DNA from: Lysinibacillus parviboronicapiens
GTDB taxonomy: Bacteria > Bacillota > Bacilli > Bacillales_A > Planococcaceae
Reading direction: 5' to 3'
Assembly (NCBI RefSeq): GCF_003049575.1
Contig: NZ_PYWI01000036.1
Location: 1 to 36,060 of the forward strand
Length of the DNA stretch: 36,060 bases
The first letter of the stretch is position 1. Each line of letters starts with the position of its first letter. Both the position numbers and the translations under genes were made by a program. This document shows positions 24,014 to 31,620 of the stretch, piece by piece. Under the pieces are notes generated by a model, which saw only the letters and a list, made by a program, of their open reading frames with translations, was not told the DNA's origin and ran no database searches.

Positions 24014-24940
24014 ATGAAACTAGACCGTTTATTAACAATGACAATGATTTTAGTTAACCGTAAAAAAGTAAAGGCTCACGAATTGGCTGAATTGTTTGGG
24101 GTGTCGGTGCGCACGATTTATCGGGATGTTGAAACACTAAGTCTCGCTGGGGTACCCGTCGTGAGCCAGCAAGGAGTGAACGGAGGGATAAGTTTAATAG
24201 ATGGCTATAGAGTGGATAAGCAAGTGTTAACAAAGGAAGAGCTTGCTTCTCTTTCTATTGCTATCAAGAGCGCGCTGACCTCCTATGAAGATGCCCATGC
24301 TGAGGCAGTGCTTGAAAAATTAACGGGTGTTGCAGATGACAAGGTGAAGCAATCCATTAATCAATTATTCATTGATCTTAGTCCTTGGGGGCATAACGTC
24401 ATCTTAAAAGAACAGATTACGCTATTGAAAAAAGCAATTGCAAATGAGTTCTGTGTAAGTTTTACCTATTCTACAGCTTCTGGACAGACAACCGAACGTC
24501 TTATTGAGCCGCATACTTTAGTACAAAAGGGGAAAGTCTGGTTTGTGTATGGCTATTGTTTACTAAGGGAAAGTTTCCGTTTATTTAAGGTTTCGAGGAT
24601 GAAGAATTTAAATAAAGAGATGATATCTTTTGAACGCAAGGAAATTAATTTATCGTCACTTCCATGGAATGAAGATTGGTTTCAGCCTCAAAACTTAGTT
24701 GATCTTACATTGTCATTTGATCCTAAAGTTGCGACATTGATGGAAGAGACGTTTGGCACTGAAAATGTAAATATCGATAATTTAAGTGTTCAAATCTCTC
24801 TACCAGAAGATGAATGGCTATACGGTTTCTTACTTAGCTTTGGTAATCGAATAAAAATTCTTAACCCAACATATATAGGTGAGATTGTGCAACAACGAGC
24901 TCTAGAAATTGTGAAATTATATAAAGACAATGAAAATTAA
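24014..24940 (+). CDS. WYL-domain transcriptional regulator (YafY/YobV type)
   Basis: A 308-residue regulator. The N-terminal HTH_11 domain (1-58) reads KLDRLLTMTMILVNRKKVKA, then ELAELFGVSVRTIYRDVETL, followed by GGISLIDGYR. The WYL sensor domain (about 140-215) includes TERLIEPHTLVQKGKVWFVY and FRLFKVSRM. A C-terminal dimer extension ends in LYKDNEN. WYL domains bind small ligands or nucleic acid and are found in both metabolic and defence regulators. The start at 24014 has GGGAGG 6 nt upstream. An inverted repeat ATGACAT-N4-ATGTCAT lies right after its stop, in front of the zinc-ribbon/GyrI-like gene, the likely target. Confidence 0.9.
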   Translation: MKLDRLLTMTMILVNRKKVKAHELAELFGVSVRTIYRDVETLSLAGVPVVSQQGVNGGISLIDGYRVDKQVLTKEELASLSIAIKSALTSYEDAHAEAVLEKLTGVADDKVKQSINQLFIDLSPWGHNVILKEQITLLKKAIANEFCVSFTYSTASGQTTERLIEPHTLVQKGKVWFVYGYCLLRESFRLFKVSRMKNLNKEMISFERKEINLSSLPWNEDWFQPQNLVDLTLSFDPKVATLMEETFGTENVNIDNLSVQISLPEDEWLYGFLLSFGNRIKILNPTYIGEIVQQRALEIVKLYKDNEN

Positions 24941-24958
24941 AATATTTCCTTTCAATAG

Positions 24959-24976
24959 ATGACATACAGATGTCAT
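24959..24976. promoter_or_regulatory. Inverted repeat, probable WYL-regulator operator
   Basis: Perfect 7-4-7 inverted repeat ATGACAT-ACAG-ATGTCAT, 48 nt before the zinc-ribbon/GyrI-like gene. A further half-site AATGTCA occurs at about 24993-24999. Position and shape suit a dimeric regulator; the adjacent WYL gene is the natural candidate. Confidence 0.65.
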
Positions 24977-25024
24977 GTTTGGTTTGTTAAAGTAATGTCA
25001 AATAGACGAAAGGTGGATTTAAAC

Positions 25025-25768
25025 ATGCAAAGTTGTTGTCAAAGTTGTGGAATGCCATTAGTGGAAGCAGCATTATTTGGTACCGAAAAAGAGGGACAAG
25101 TGAGTGTAGAGTATTGTACATATTGTTATGGAGAAGGTGAATTTAAGCAACCTGATCTGACAATGAAAGAAATGATTGAAATATGTGTGCCCCATTTGAA
25201 AGAGGAGGGGATGACAGAAGAGGGAGCACGCCAAATGTTAGCTACCTTTTTACCAAGCTTAAAGAGATGGAGAAAGAGTGAAAGGATTGAACCGGTTGTC
25301 ATTGAGAAAGATTCTTTTAACGTGATAGGAATTACAACGCGGACAAGTAATGCTAATGAGCTAACAGCACAAGCAAAAATACCTCAACTGTGGTCTGCAT
25401 TTTATGAACAAAATGTCGGGCAACAAATAGCAAATCATGTGAACCATGCCGTAACATATGGTTTGTATTGTGACTACGAGAGTGATGTCAATGGGATTTA
25501 TTCATTGTCACTTGGTATGGAAGTTTCAGCAATTGATGAAGTTCCTAAAGGCATGGCGGCAAAGATAGTCCCAGCCGCAAAGTATCTTGTCTTTACATCG
25601 GAAATAGGCCCAGTTACTGAGGTTGTCATTAAAGCATGGCAAGATATTTGGGCATGGTTTGCCAACTCTGCGGTAGAAAGAACGTATACTGGCGATTTCG
25701 AAAAGTATGATGAACGATGCGCCAATCCAAATGAGGCGCAAGTTGATATCTATATTGCGATTAAGTAA
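25025..25768 (+). CDS. Zinc-ribbon plus GyrI-like effector-binding protein
   Basis: A 247-residue two-part protein. Residues 1-80 form a putative zinc ribbon: the CxxC pairs are Cys5/Cys8 (CCQSCGMPL) and Cys31/Cys34 (CTYCYGEGEF), followed by an alpha-helical stretch (MTEEGARQMLATFLPSLKRW). Residues about 95-247 form a GyrI-like/AraC effector-binding domain (VVIEKDSFNVIGITTRTSN, LSLGMEVSAIDEVPKGM, WQDIWAWF), a fold that binds small hydrophobic ligands. There is no DNA-binding domain. AAAGGTGG lies 8 nt before the ATG at 25025. It sits behind an inverted-repeat operator and the WYL regulator, so it is probably a ligand-binding or drug-sequestering protein under that regulator. Confidence 0.85.
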   Translation: MQSCCQSCGMPLVEAALFGTEKEGQVSVEYCTYCYGEGEFKQPDLTMKEMIEICVPHLKEEGMTEEGARQMLATFLPSLKRWRKSERIEPVVIEKDSFNVIGITTRTSNANELTAQAKIPQLWSAFYEQNVGQQIANHVNHAVTYGLYCDYESDVNGIYSLSLGMEVSAIDEVPKGMAAKIVPAAKYLVFTSEIGPVTEVVIKAWQDIWAWFANSAVERTYTGDFEKYDERCANPNEAQVDIYIAIK

Positions 25769-25809
25769 AAGCCTTTAATCACATTGTTCAAAAAAGAACA
25801 ACATAAAAC

Positions 25810-26042
25810 AAGGGGCTGTCCCAAAAGTAAAACAACATGCTTAGAGATATCCAACTATGCTATGTTTTTGATGCAAAGGTAAAAATCCGCGTAGACTCCT
25901 GCGGGAAAACCAAGAGTATGAGACCCAGCAGGAAGCGTTAGCGAGTGATGCAGCTCATGCCTTGCCTGCGGAAAGTGAAACGGATTTTTACCATATAGAA
26001 AGGTGGACGTTATTGTTTGAAGGACTTTTTAGACAACCCCTT
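25810..26042. repeat. Dispersed GC-rich repeat with terminal inverted repeats, copy 2
   Basis: Outer imperfect inverted repeats AAGGGGCTGTCCCAAAAGT (left) and ACTTTTTAGACAACCCCTT (right), 15 of 19 positions paired, flank a GC-rich core with CTCCTGCGGGAAAA, CAGGAAGCGTTAGCGA and TGCCTGCGGAAAGTGAAA that resembles the repeat at 18520-18684. No coding capacity. The right arm overlaps the 3' end of the CDF transporter gene. It is MITE-like in shape, but no target duplication is evident. Confidence 0.75.
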
Positions 26043-26930
26043 GTTGTCTGCTGGAGTATTAATCTCAATATGTGGTTCAATATGCACGAGTACCTGGCAA
26101 AATGGATTTTCGCGCATCACAGTGTGTTCGATTTCTTCTGTGATACGGTGACTTTCAAAGACATTTAAATAAGGATTCACAGTGACCGTTACATCGATAA
26201 AGTACATATTGCCATGAGCACGCCCTTTGAAATCCAAGAGTTCAATCACACCCTCCACATTACGTATTAATACGGATAATGTTTCCACTTCATCAATATT
26301 AAAGGCATCTGTTAGGCTTTGAACCGCTTCCCAAAAGATTTCAACGGCTGTCTTAATAATAAGAAAGGCGACTACTAATGCTGTCAGTGTATCGATAATC
26401 GGAAAGCCGAAAATAGCGCCGAAAATCCCGATTGCTGTTCCAATACTAACGAGGGCATCTGAACGATTGTCGTAAGCGGCAGCCTTTACAGCAGCACTGC
26501 GAATCTTTTTAGCTAATGCTAAATTATAGCGATAGACGACATACATAACAATGGCACTGCCTATTGCAACATAGGCAGTTAATAAAGATGGTGTTGTACC
26601 ACTAGGCTCCCAGAGACTCTTTAAAGAATTGATAAGCACCTGTAAGCCGACAATCAGCATAATAAATGAAGCAACTAGTGATGCAATGGTTTCAGCGCGT
26701 AAATGGCCATATTGGTGATTAGAATCGGGTGGTCTTTGCGCGATACGTAAGCCGATTAATACAGCAATTGATGCGATGATGTCAGTTGTATTGTTCAGTC
26801 CATCTGCTTTTAATGCTTCAGATGTCCCTAAATAACCAATTGTCAGCTTAGTTGAGCTCAGTATTAAATAAGTACCGATGGATAACCAAGCACCTTTTTC
26901 CCCTTGACGTAAATTTGTATAGAGCTCCAT
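26010..26930 (-). CDS. Cation diffusion facilitator exporter (manganese-type site)
   Basis: A 306-residue CDF transporter that exports divalent metal in exchange for protons. Six membrane segments are followed by a cytosolic domain with DFKGRAHGNMYFIDVTVTV and metal-binding HIEPH near the end. The transport site reads Asn46 and Asp50 (DGLNNTTD) in segment 2 and Asp154 and Asp158 (DNRSD) in segment 5. This NDDD set is that of Mn-exporting CDFs (MntE/MneP/MneS), while zinc CDFs have His there. The ATG at 26930 has GAGGAGG 7 nt upstream. The last 11 residues (NKGLSKKSFKQ) and the stop codon are encoded by the arm of the dispersed repeat, so the native C-terminus has probably been replaced. Confidence 0.9.
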   Translation of the reverse strand: MELYTNLRQGEKGAWLSIGTYLILSSTKLTIGYLGTSEALKADGLNNTTDIIASIAVLIGLRIAQRPPDSNHQYGHLRAETIASLVASFIMLIVGLQVLINSLKSLWEPSGTTPSLLTAYVAIGSAIVMYVVYRYNLALAKKIRSAAVKAAAYDNRSDALVSIGTAIGIFGAIFGFPIIDTLTALVVAFLIIKTAVEIFWEAVQSLTDAFNIDEVETLSVLIRNVEGVIELLDFKGRAHGNMYFIDVTVTVNPYLNVFESHRITEEIEHTVMRENPFCQVLVHIEPHIEINTPADNKGLSKKSFKQ

Positions 26931-26961
26931 TTTGTTTCCTCCTCGCAAAACTTTAGGACAT

Positions 26962-26996
26962 TATAAAACGACCCCCTTATATGAAAGGGAGTCGTG
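26962..26996 (-). terminator. Terminator between CNNM and CDF genes
   Basis: On the minus strand: ACGACTCCCTT, 6-nt loop, AAGGGGGTCGT and TTTTAT. It separates the CNNM gene from the CDF gene, which must then have its own promoter in a gap of under 80 nt. Confidence 0.75.
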
Positions 26997-27005
26997 TTAG
27001 CATGT

Positions 27006-28364
27006 TTATTTAGAGTCTTTTAATTCTTCGAATTCATTTGCTAAATCACGTTCAGGTAATTTCAGAACTTCTAAGTATAGTATATGGTGACCATCTAATT
27101 CTTTAGCTGTGAATTCATAACCTTGTACCTCGATGCTATCACCTTCAACAGCATCAAAACGTTTCGTCATGAACCAACCACCTATTGTATCGATATCATC
27201 ATCTTCTATGTCAGTACCTAGCATATCATTGACGTTTTCTAGTAGCATTTTTGCATCTAAAATGAAATGATTATCTGCAATTTCTTGTACTTCAGGGATT
27301 TCATCTTCATCGAATTCATCTTGAATATCTCCGACAATTTCCTCGATAATATCTTCAATCGTTACTAAACCTGACGTTCCTCCATATTCATCCATTAAAA
27401 TAGCCATATGAATACGTTCTCGCTGTATTTTTAGTAATAAATCATTAATTTGCGTTGTTTCCATAACACGTATAATCGGTTGCATATAGTCAAGCACAGG
27501 TTTATCACCATTTGCAGGATCTTTAATGTAAGCCGTTAATAAGTGTTTCATGTTTACTAAGCCGATTATATGGTCTTTATCGCCATCGATAATTGGGTAA
27601 CGAGTATATTGCTCTACACCCATTAAATCAAATACTTCTTTAATCGTCAGTTCTTTCTCGATGCCAACGATTTCTGTACGCGGTACCATAATTTCTTTTG
27701 CAAGACGATCTGAGAACTCGAAAATACTGTTAACATATTCATATTCTGAGTTATTAATTTCTCCACCCTTTAAACTATCTGACAAAATCATTCGTAGCTC
27801 TTCTTCAGTATGTGCTACTTCTGATTCTGACATCATCTTAAGCCCAAACATTCCTGTTAAAGCACGTGCAGAACCGTTTAACAATTTAATGATGGGATAC
27901 GTAATGTTGTGGAATAAAATTAATGCGCCAGAAAGGTTTAATGTGACAAATTCTGCTTTTTGGATGGCTAAAGTTTTTGGCGCCAATTCCCCAATAACTA
28001 CATGCATAAAAGTTACAATTGAAAATGCAAGTATGAATGAAAGGATAGATGTTACACTACCGTTCAAATTTAAGAATTCAAACACTGGATGTAAAATGAT
28101 TTCAAATGTAGGTTCACCAAGCCAACCAAGACCAAGTGCAGTAATGGTAATACCTAACTGACATGCAGATAAGTATTCATCTAAATCTGAAATAACCCGT
28201 TTTGCATTTTTGGCTTTTTTATGTCCTTCTGCAAGCAATTGATCAATCCGGGTAGCTCTCACTTTAACGATAGCAAACTCTGTTGCAACAAAAAATCCTG
28301 TCATTACAATTAGTAGGGCGAATGCCGCCAACCTTATGGTTATTTCCAATATGTCTCCGTCCAA
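27006..28364 (-). CDS. CNNM/CorC-HlyC family membrane protein (DUF21-CBS-CorC)
   Basis: A 452-residue protein of the hemolysin-C/CorC group, related to magnesium exporters of the CNNM family. A DUF21 domain with three or four membrane segments (about 8-190; ATEFAIVKVRATRIDQL, LGITITALGLGWLGEPT, HVVIGELAPKTLAIQ) is followed by a CBS pair (about 215-335; KEIMVPRTEIVGIE, ILMDEYGGTSGLVTIEDIIE) and a C-terminal CorC_HlyC FAD-binding-like domain (about 350-440; DDIDTIGGWF). The start is the TTG at 28364 (MDGDILEITIR), with AAAGGA about 5 nt upstream; the frame is open to 28451, but that part is not protein-like. A stronger ribosome site at 28411-28418 serves a different frame. Confidence 0.88.
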   Translation of the reverse strand: MDGDILEITIRLAAFALLIVMTGFFVATEFAIVKVRATRIDQLLAEGHKKAKNAKRVISDLDEYLSACQLGITITALGLGWLGEPTFEIILHPVFEFLNLNGSVTSILSFILAFSIVTFMHVVIGELAPKTLAIQKAEFVTLNLSGALILFHNITYPIIKLLNGSARALTGMFGLKMMSESEVAHTEEELRMILSDSLKGGEINNSEYEYVNSIFEFSDRLAKEIMVPRTEIVGIEKELTIKEVFDLMGVEQYTRYPIIDGDKDHIIGLVNMKHLLTAYIKDPANGDKPVLDYMQPIIRVMETTQINDLLLKIQRERIHMAILMDEYGGTSGLVTIEDIIEEIVGDIQDEFDEDEIPEVQEIADNHFILDAKMLLENVNDMLGTDIEDDDIDTIGGWFMTKRFDAVEGDSIEVQGYEFTAKELDGHHILYLEVLKLPERDLANEFEELKDSK

Positions 28365-28371
28365 ATAATTC

Positions 28372-28418
28372 CTTTGCCCCCGCCCAAATGAGGGAAGTAA
28401 ACAAAGTGTACACCTCCT
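28372..28418 (-). promoter_or_regulatory. Structured leader of the CNNM gene
   Basis: On the minus strand a near-perfect ribosome site AGGAGGTG is followed after 6 nt by TTG (28404), which opens a 46-codon frame that overlaps the CNNM start out of frame. The same stretch folds as CTTTG...CAAAG with an inner CCC/GGG. It suggests a leader ORF or cation-responsive translational control; no known riboswitch consensus was recognised. Confidence 0.4.
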
Positions 28419-28708
28419 ATGATTTAAAAAATTGTTGGATGTTTCAATCATAAATTATTTAGTAGCAAAACACAAATATTGACAACCACTTTTTCGATGG
28501 AATTAAAGAAGACATTTCATGGTGAAAAAAGCTTTATTTCAAATGACAAATGATTGAAAATTAAAATACAATATGCTAACTTTATATGGAGCAAGGATAG
28601 TTTGTTTAGAGAAAGAAGCAGTTATATCTCATATAAAACGACACGTCAAAAATCTCAAGAGAGTTTTACTTGCGGATTTTTTTAAATGAATTATTTTCAA
28701 TATGCAAC

Positions 28709-28745
28709 AAAAAAGAGGTTGTCTCATGTGAGATAACCTCTTTTT
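28709..28745. terminator. Terminator after the gene at 28815
   Basis: A 13-bp stem AGAGGTTGTCTCA/TGAGATAACCTCT (one mismatch) flanked by A- and T-runs, so usable from either strand. Confidence 0.85.
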
Positions 28746-28814
28746 CTGTACGAACGTGAATATAGCGCTACAAAGTGACAAAACCTTTTATAGTTCTTTA
28801 CCTTTCATACGTTT

Positions 28815-29231
28815 TTATTGTTGTTGGAAACGTAATTTAAGACAAGCCTTTTCCACATCGTGTACAGTCTCTTTTAAAGGAAGTACACCGGAAAACGCAG
28901 AGATTGTAATAGGGGCTTTATCTGTAAGCCCTTGTTGTGTTAAAACATAATTATTTCCGTTATATGATAAATACATATTCTTTATCGAACGTTTTCCCAA
29001 TGTGCTAGTAGATGAATCAAAGAAAGCTTTTAATTGGCTGCAATATTCATTATAAAAATTACTGCTAAAACCAGTAAGAATCTCAAATTCTTTACTATCA
29101 ATAGTGCCTGTATCACTGGCTAATTCGAAAATTTTAGCGGAAAATTCAGAAAAAAGTTCCTTTACCTTAGCACGTATTAATACTTTTGAATTGTAACTGT
29201 TTAAGTCATCTGAAAGTGTGACTTTACTCAT
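28815..29231 (-). CDS. Hypothetical cytosolic protein
   Basis: A 138-residue soluble protein I do not recognise. The first half is helical (LIRAKVKELFSEFSAKIFEL), the second half is Tyr/Asn-rich (MYLSYNGNNYVLTQQG), and the C-terminus is positively charged (ACLKLRFQQQ). It has no signal peptide, membrane segment or known motif. The ATG at 29231 (MSKVTLSDD) has AGGGG 8 nt upstream; an in-frame ATG at 29249 lies within or before the ribosome site. It is a single gene with its own terminator, between the CNNM gene and yheE. Confidence 0.7.
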   Translation of the reverse strand: MSKVTLSDDLNSYNSKVLIRAKVKELFSEFSAKIFELASDTGTIDSKEFEILTGFSSNFYNEYCSQLKAFFDSSTSTLGKRSIKNMYLSYNGNNYVLTQQGLTDKAPITISAFSGVLPLKETVHDVEKACLKLRFQQQ

Positions 29232-29402
29232 TGAAATAGCCCCCTGCATATAAAAACATTTAAAAATAACCTTATTTAATAAATGTATAAGAATAATACA
29301 GGAATTTCAATATAAATAAGCAATATTTGCAAAATAAGAGTCCGAATAGTAGGGAAATTTCTGCATATTTATGAGATGTAGGAGTAAAAAATTGTTGTTT
29401 AT

Positions 29403-29606
29403 TTAATCGTAAACATGGTAAAGCATTAGCTCATGTATCATTTTTTTAACATCGTCTTCATTTGGCGGTATAGGTCCAATCCATTGAATTTCACCATCTT
29501 TTAAATATTCTGCAACATAGCGTTCGCGAAGGTAGAAGAACGATATTGCCCAGCCTGGGAGCTGTGTGTGTTCAAAAAGAGGCTTAAAGCTAAAATGCTG
29601 AATCAT
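29403..29606 (-). CDS. yheE: YheE family protein (DUF5342)
   Basis: A 67-residue cytosolic protein of the bacillus YheE family: MIQHFSFKPLFEHTQLPGW, a Tyr-rich strand section, and the ending HELMLYHVYD. Its function is unknown. The ATG at 29606 has GAGG 6 nt upstream; the frame extends to 29624 without a better site. It is divergent from yheB, the same neighbourhood as in B. subtilis, which supports the identification. Confidence 0.85.
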   Translation of the reverse strand: MIQHFSFKPLFEHTQLPGWAISFFYLRERYVAEYLKDGEIQWIGPIPPNEDDVKKMIHELMLYHVYD

Positions 29607-29717
29607 AGACATCCTCATTTCCATCTGTATTTATTTATCATTATTCAAGGATAGTGGTTAATTTGCAACTATTCACTTTTTTTGGGGTATTTCTTTCGTG
29701 GAATTTCATTGCTCTGC

Positions 29718-29723
29718 TATAAT
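29718..29723 (+). promoter_or_regulatory. Extended -10 promoter of yheBA
   Basis: TGC-TATAAT, a perfect -10 with the TGn extension, 58 nt upstream of yheB. The -35 position (29695-29700, TTCGTG) is weak, as is usual with an extended -10. Confidence 0.6.
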
Positions 29724-29781
29724 GAGTGCAGCAGGCGACAAAATACGCCAAAGTGAATACGATTGGAATGAGAGGATGCTA

Positions 29782-30924
29782 ATGGACAATTTACTAGGGA
29801 CATTATTATTTATGGCAATCATCGGGGCAGCAATTGGTGGTGTTACGAATCACTTAGCAATAAAAATGCTATTTCGACCCCATGAAGCTAAATATATTAA
29901 AAATTGGCGAGTGCCATTTACACCGGGTCTTATTCCGAAACGACGCGATGAATTAGCAAAGCAGCTAGGCTTAACGGTTGTAAATTATTTATTAACGCCT
30001 GAAACTTTTAGAAAGAAATTTTTCTCAAAGGATATTCAAGACAAGGTAGAGCAGTTCGTACAAGCAAAAGTACAAGAAACTATTTTTACTGAGGATAAAA
30101 CGATTCAAGATTGGTTGAATTTAGCTGGCTTTTCTAACATGCCAACAACAATTGAACAAAAAGTAGAAGCAATTGTTGTGGGACAATTTGAATCAGTCAA
30201 GAATACATTATCAACGAGATCAATTCGTACACTGTTATCAGCGGACATTCAAAATACAATTGATGCGAAAATTCCAGTAGCAGTTGGACATATTTTGGAA
30301 AAGGGCGAAGAGTATTTTTTATCAGCAGAAGGTGAATTGACAATAAAGGCTATGATCGATGACTTCTTATCTTCTAAGGGATCTCTAGGTGGCATGATTA
30401 ATATGTTTTTGGGCGATTCCTCATCGCTAGTAGGCAAGGTTCAACGTGAACTTGTGAAGTTCTTACAGACTCCTGGTACGAATACACTGTTAACTAAAAT
30501 TTTCATGCAGGAATGGGAAAAACTAAAGGATCGTCCAGCTATGGATTATTTAGAGGATATTAACTTTGAACCGATTTTAGCGAATTTACAAAGTTATGTA
30601 AAAGAGCAATTAGCAGTAGCAGAACGATTAAATCATCCAATATCGTATTATTGGCCTGAGGGTAGTTCATGGATGCAAGAAAGTGTTGTTCCACGATTAA
30701 TCGAAAAAGCGTTCATCCAGGCTGAAGACAAATTAGAAGATGTGTTGAAGCGTTTAAACTTACAGGAAGTTGTTCGCGAGCAGGTGGATTCTTTCCCTGT
30801 AGCCAAGCTGGAAGAGCTTGTATTAGGTATTTCCAAGCGGGAATTCAAAATGATTACCGTTCTTGGTGCAGTACTTGGTGGTTTGATTGGGGTTGTGCAA
30901 GGTTTAATTGTTCATTTTATTTAA
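29782..30924 (+). CDS. yheB: DUF445 membrane protein YheB
   Basis: A 380-residue protein of the DUF445 family. An N-terminal membrane segment (LLGTLLFMAIIGAAIGGVTN) is followed by the conserved NHLAIKMLFRP and FTPGLIPKRRDELA. A long cytosolic, helical middle follows, and a C-terminal membrane segment (VLGAVLGGLIGVVQGLIVHF) ends the protein. The function is unknown; in B. subtilis yheA and yheB are also adjacent. The start at 29782 has GAGAGG 6 nt upstream; the frame is open to 29698 without a ribosome site. It is followed by yheA after 16 nt, so the two are co-transcribed. Confidence 0.9.
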   Translation: MDNLLGTLLFMAIIGAAIGGVTNHLAIKMLFRPHEAKYIKNWRVPFTPGLIPKRRDELAKQLGLTVVNYLLTPETFRKKFFSKDIQDKVEQFVQAKVQETIFTEDKTIQDWLNLAGFSNMPTTIEQKVEAIVVGQFESVKNTLSTRSIRTLLSADIQNTIDAKIPVAVGHILEKGEEYFLSAEGELTIKAMIDDFLSSKGSLGGMINMFLGDSSSLVGKVQRELVKFLQTPGTNTLLTKIFMQEWEKLKDRPAMDYLEDINFEPILANLQSYVKEQLAVAERLNHPISYYWPEGSSWMQESVVPRLIEKAFIQAEDKLEDVLKRLNLQEVVREQVDSFPVAKLEELVLGISKREFKMITVLGAVLGGLIGVVQGLIVHFI

Positions 30925-30940
30925 AAAGGAGATTATGTTG

Positions 30941-31288
30941 ATGATTAATATTTATAATGAAATTAATGCTTTAGAGGGTACTTTCCGTAAAACACCTGAA
31001 TTTGAAACTTTAAAAGAGGCTGTAGCAGTTGTCAAGGCAGACGAAGAAGCGTTAAATGTTTTTAAAAATTTCCGTAAAATTCAAATTGAATTACAGAAAA
31101 AGCAATTAGCAGGTGAAGATTTGCTAGAAGATGAACTTATCTATGCGCAAAAAGCAGCACAGCTTGCACAGCAAAATGAAAAAATCTCCGCTATGCTTGA
31201 AGCAGAGATGAAGCTAAGCAAAGTTATTGAAGAGGTAAACCGCATTTTAGTAAAACCAATACAGTCATTGTATGAGGGTATTCAATAA
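30941..31288 (+). CDS. yheA: YlbF/YmcA-like protein YheA
   Basis: A 115-residue all-helical protein of the YlbF/YmcA (Com_YlbF) superfamily: EINALEGTFRKTPEFETLKE, then VFKNFRKIQIELQKKQLAGE and AMLEAEMKLSKVIEEVNRIL. YlbF and YmcA act with YaaT in the Y-complex that guides RNase Y; a similar role for YheA is only inferred from the fold. GGAG lies about 9 nt before the ATG at 30941. It is the second gene of the yheBA operon, which ends at the terminator at 31449-31480 after a long untranslated tail. Confidence 0.9.
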   Translation: MINIYNEINALEGTFRKTPEFETLKEAVAVVKADEEALNVFKNFRKIQIELQKKQLAGEDLLEDELIYAQKAAQLAQQNEKISAMLEAEMKLSKVIEEVNRILVKPIQSLYEGIQ

Positions 31289-31448
31289 ATAAAAGTAACT
31301 AGGTTTTCTCATCAATCGTCGAAAATGATGGTTCGACCGGCGATATTGTAAATGCTATCAGCTTAAGCCATTGTCAGCTTGGCATTTAGCTAAATCGCTT
31401 TTATAGGAATAATTATAAGGATATTTGCACATATAACAGGTAAGTAGA

Positions 31449-31480
31449 AAAACGTGTCTCAGTAAATCGAGACACGTTTT
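31449..31480 (+). terminator. Terminator of yheBA
   Basis: Perfect 12-bp stem AAAACGTGTCTC/GAGACACGTTTT with an 8-nt loop. Its tail, TTTTAACTTT, is imperfect. It lies 160 nt after the yheA stop. Confidence 0.8.
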
Positions 31481-31589
31481 AACTTTATGTAGTAGTTGTT
31501 TCTACAACTTCAACAGGTCTGATTGTTGGCGTATTTAAAGTTAACGAGTAATGATCATTCAATGCCATTCATGCCCATGATTGAGCACG

Positions 31590-31595
31590 TATAAT
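31590..31595 (+). promoter_or_regulatory. Possible -10 box of ypeP
   Basis: A perfect TATAAT 25 nt upstream of the start; no good -35 hexamer was found. Confidence 0.35.
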
Positions 31596-31620
31596 TATTT
31601 GAATTAATGGAGGGAATGTT

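Larger units (their letters stand above)
28365..28814. other. Intergenic region: CNNM leader and a possible small RNA
   Basis: On the minus strand it holds the CNNM leader (hairpin 28372-28406, AGGAGGTG at 28411-28418). On the plus strand a promoter-like TTGAAA (28554) and a terminator-like hairpin (28648-28684) enclose about 100 nt without an ORF. A terminator for the gene at 28815 lies at 28709-28745. Confidence 0.5.
31289..31620. other. Intergenic region with structured yheA tail
   Basis: No gene is visible. It holds a structured stretch (31340-31398) with nested inverted repeats and a TCAGCTT direct repeat, a terminator (31449-31480) and the upstream region of ypeP. Confidence 0.5.

Noticed and set aside
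22473..24940. Possible defence or phage-response island around the WYL and BTAD regulators
   Set aside because: WYL regulators can control defence genes, but no nuclease, helicase, toxin or other effector gene lies nearby.
25784..25799. TTGTTC/GAACAA hairpin after the zinc-ribbon gene
   Set aside because: No T-run follows, so it was not called a terminator.
25962..26168. Plus-strand frame across the repeat and CDF 3' end
   Set aside because: It runs through the repeat and antisense to the transporter; no ribosome site.
28372..28418. M-box or yybP-ykoY riboswitch upstream of the CNNM gene
   Set aside because: The leader is too short and lacks the consensus parts I would expect; only a small hairpin and a ribosome site are visible.
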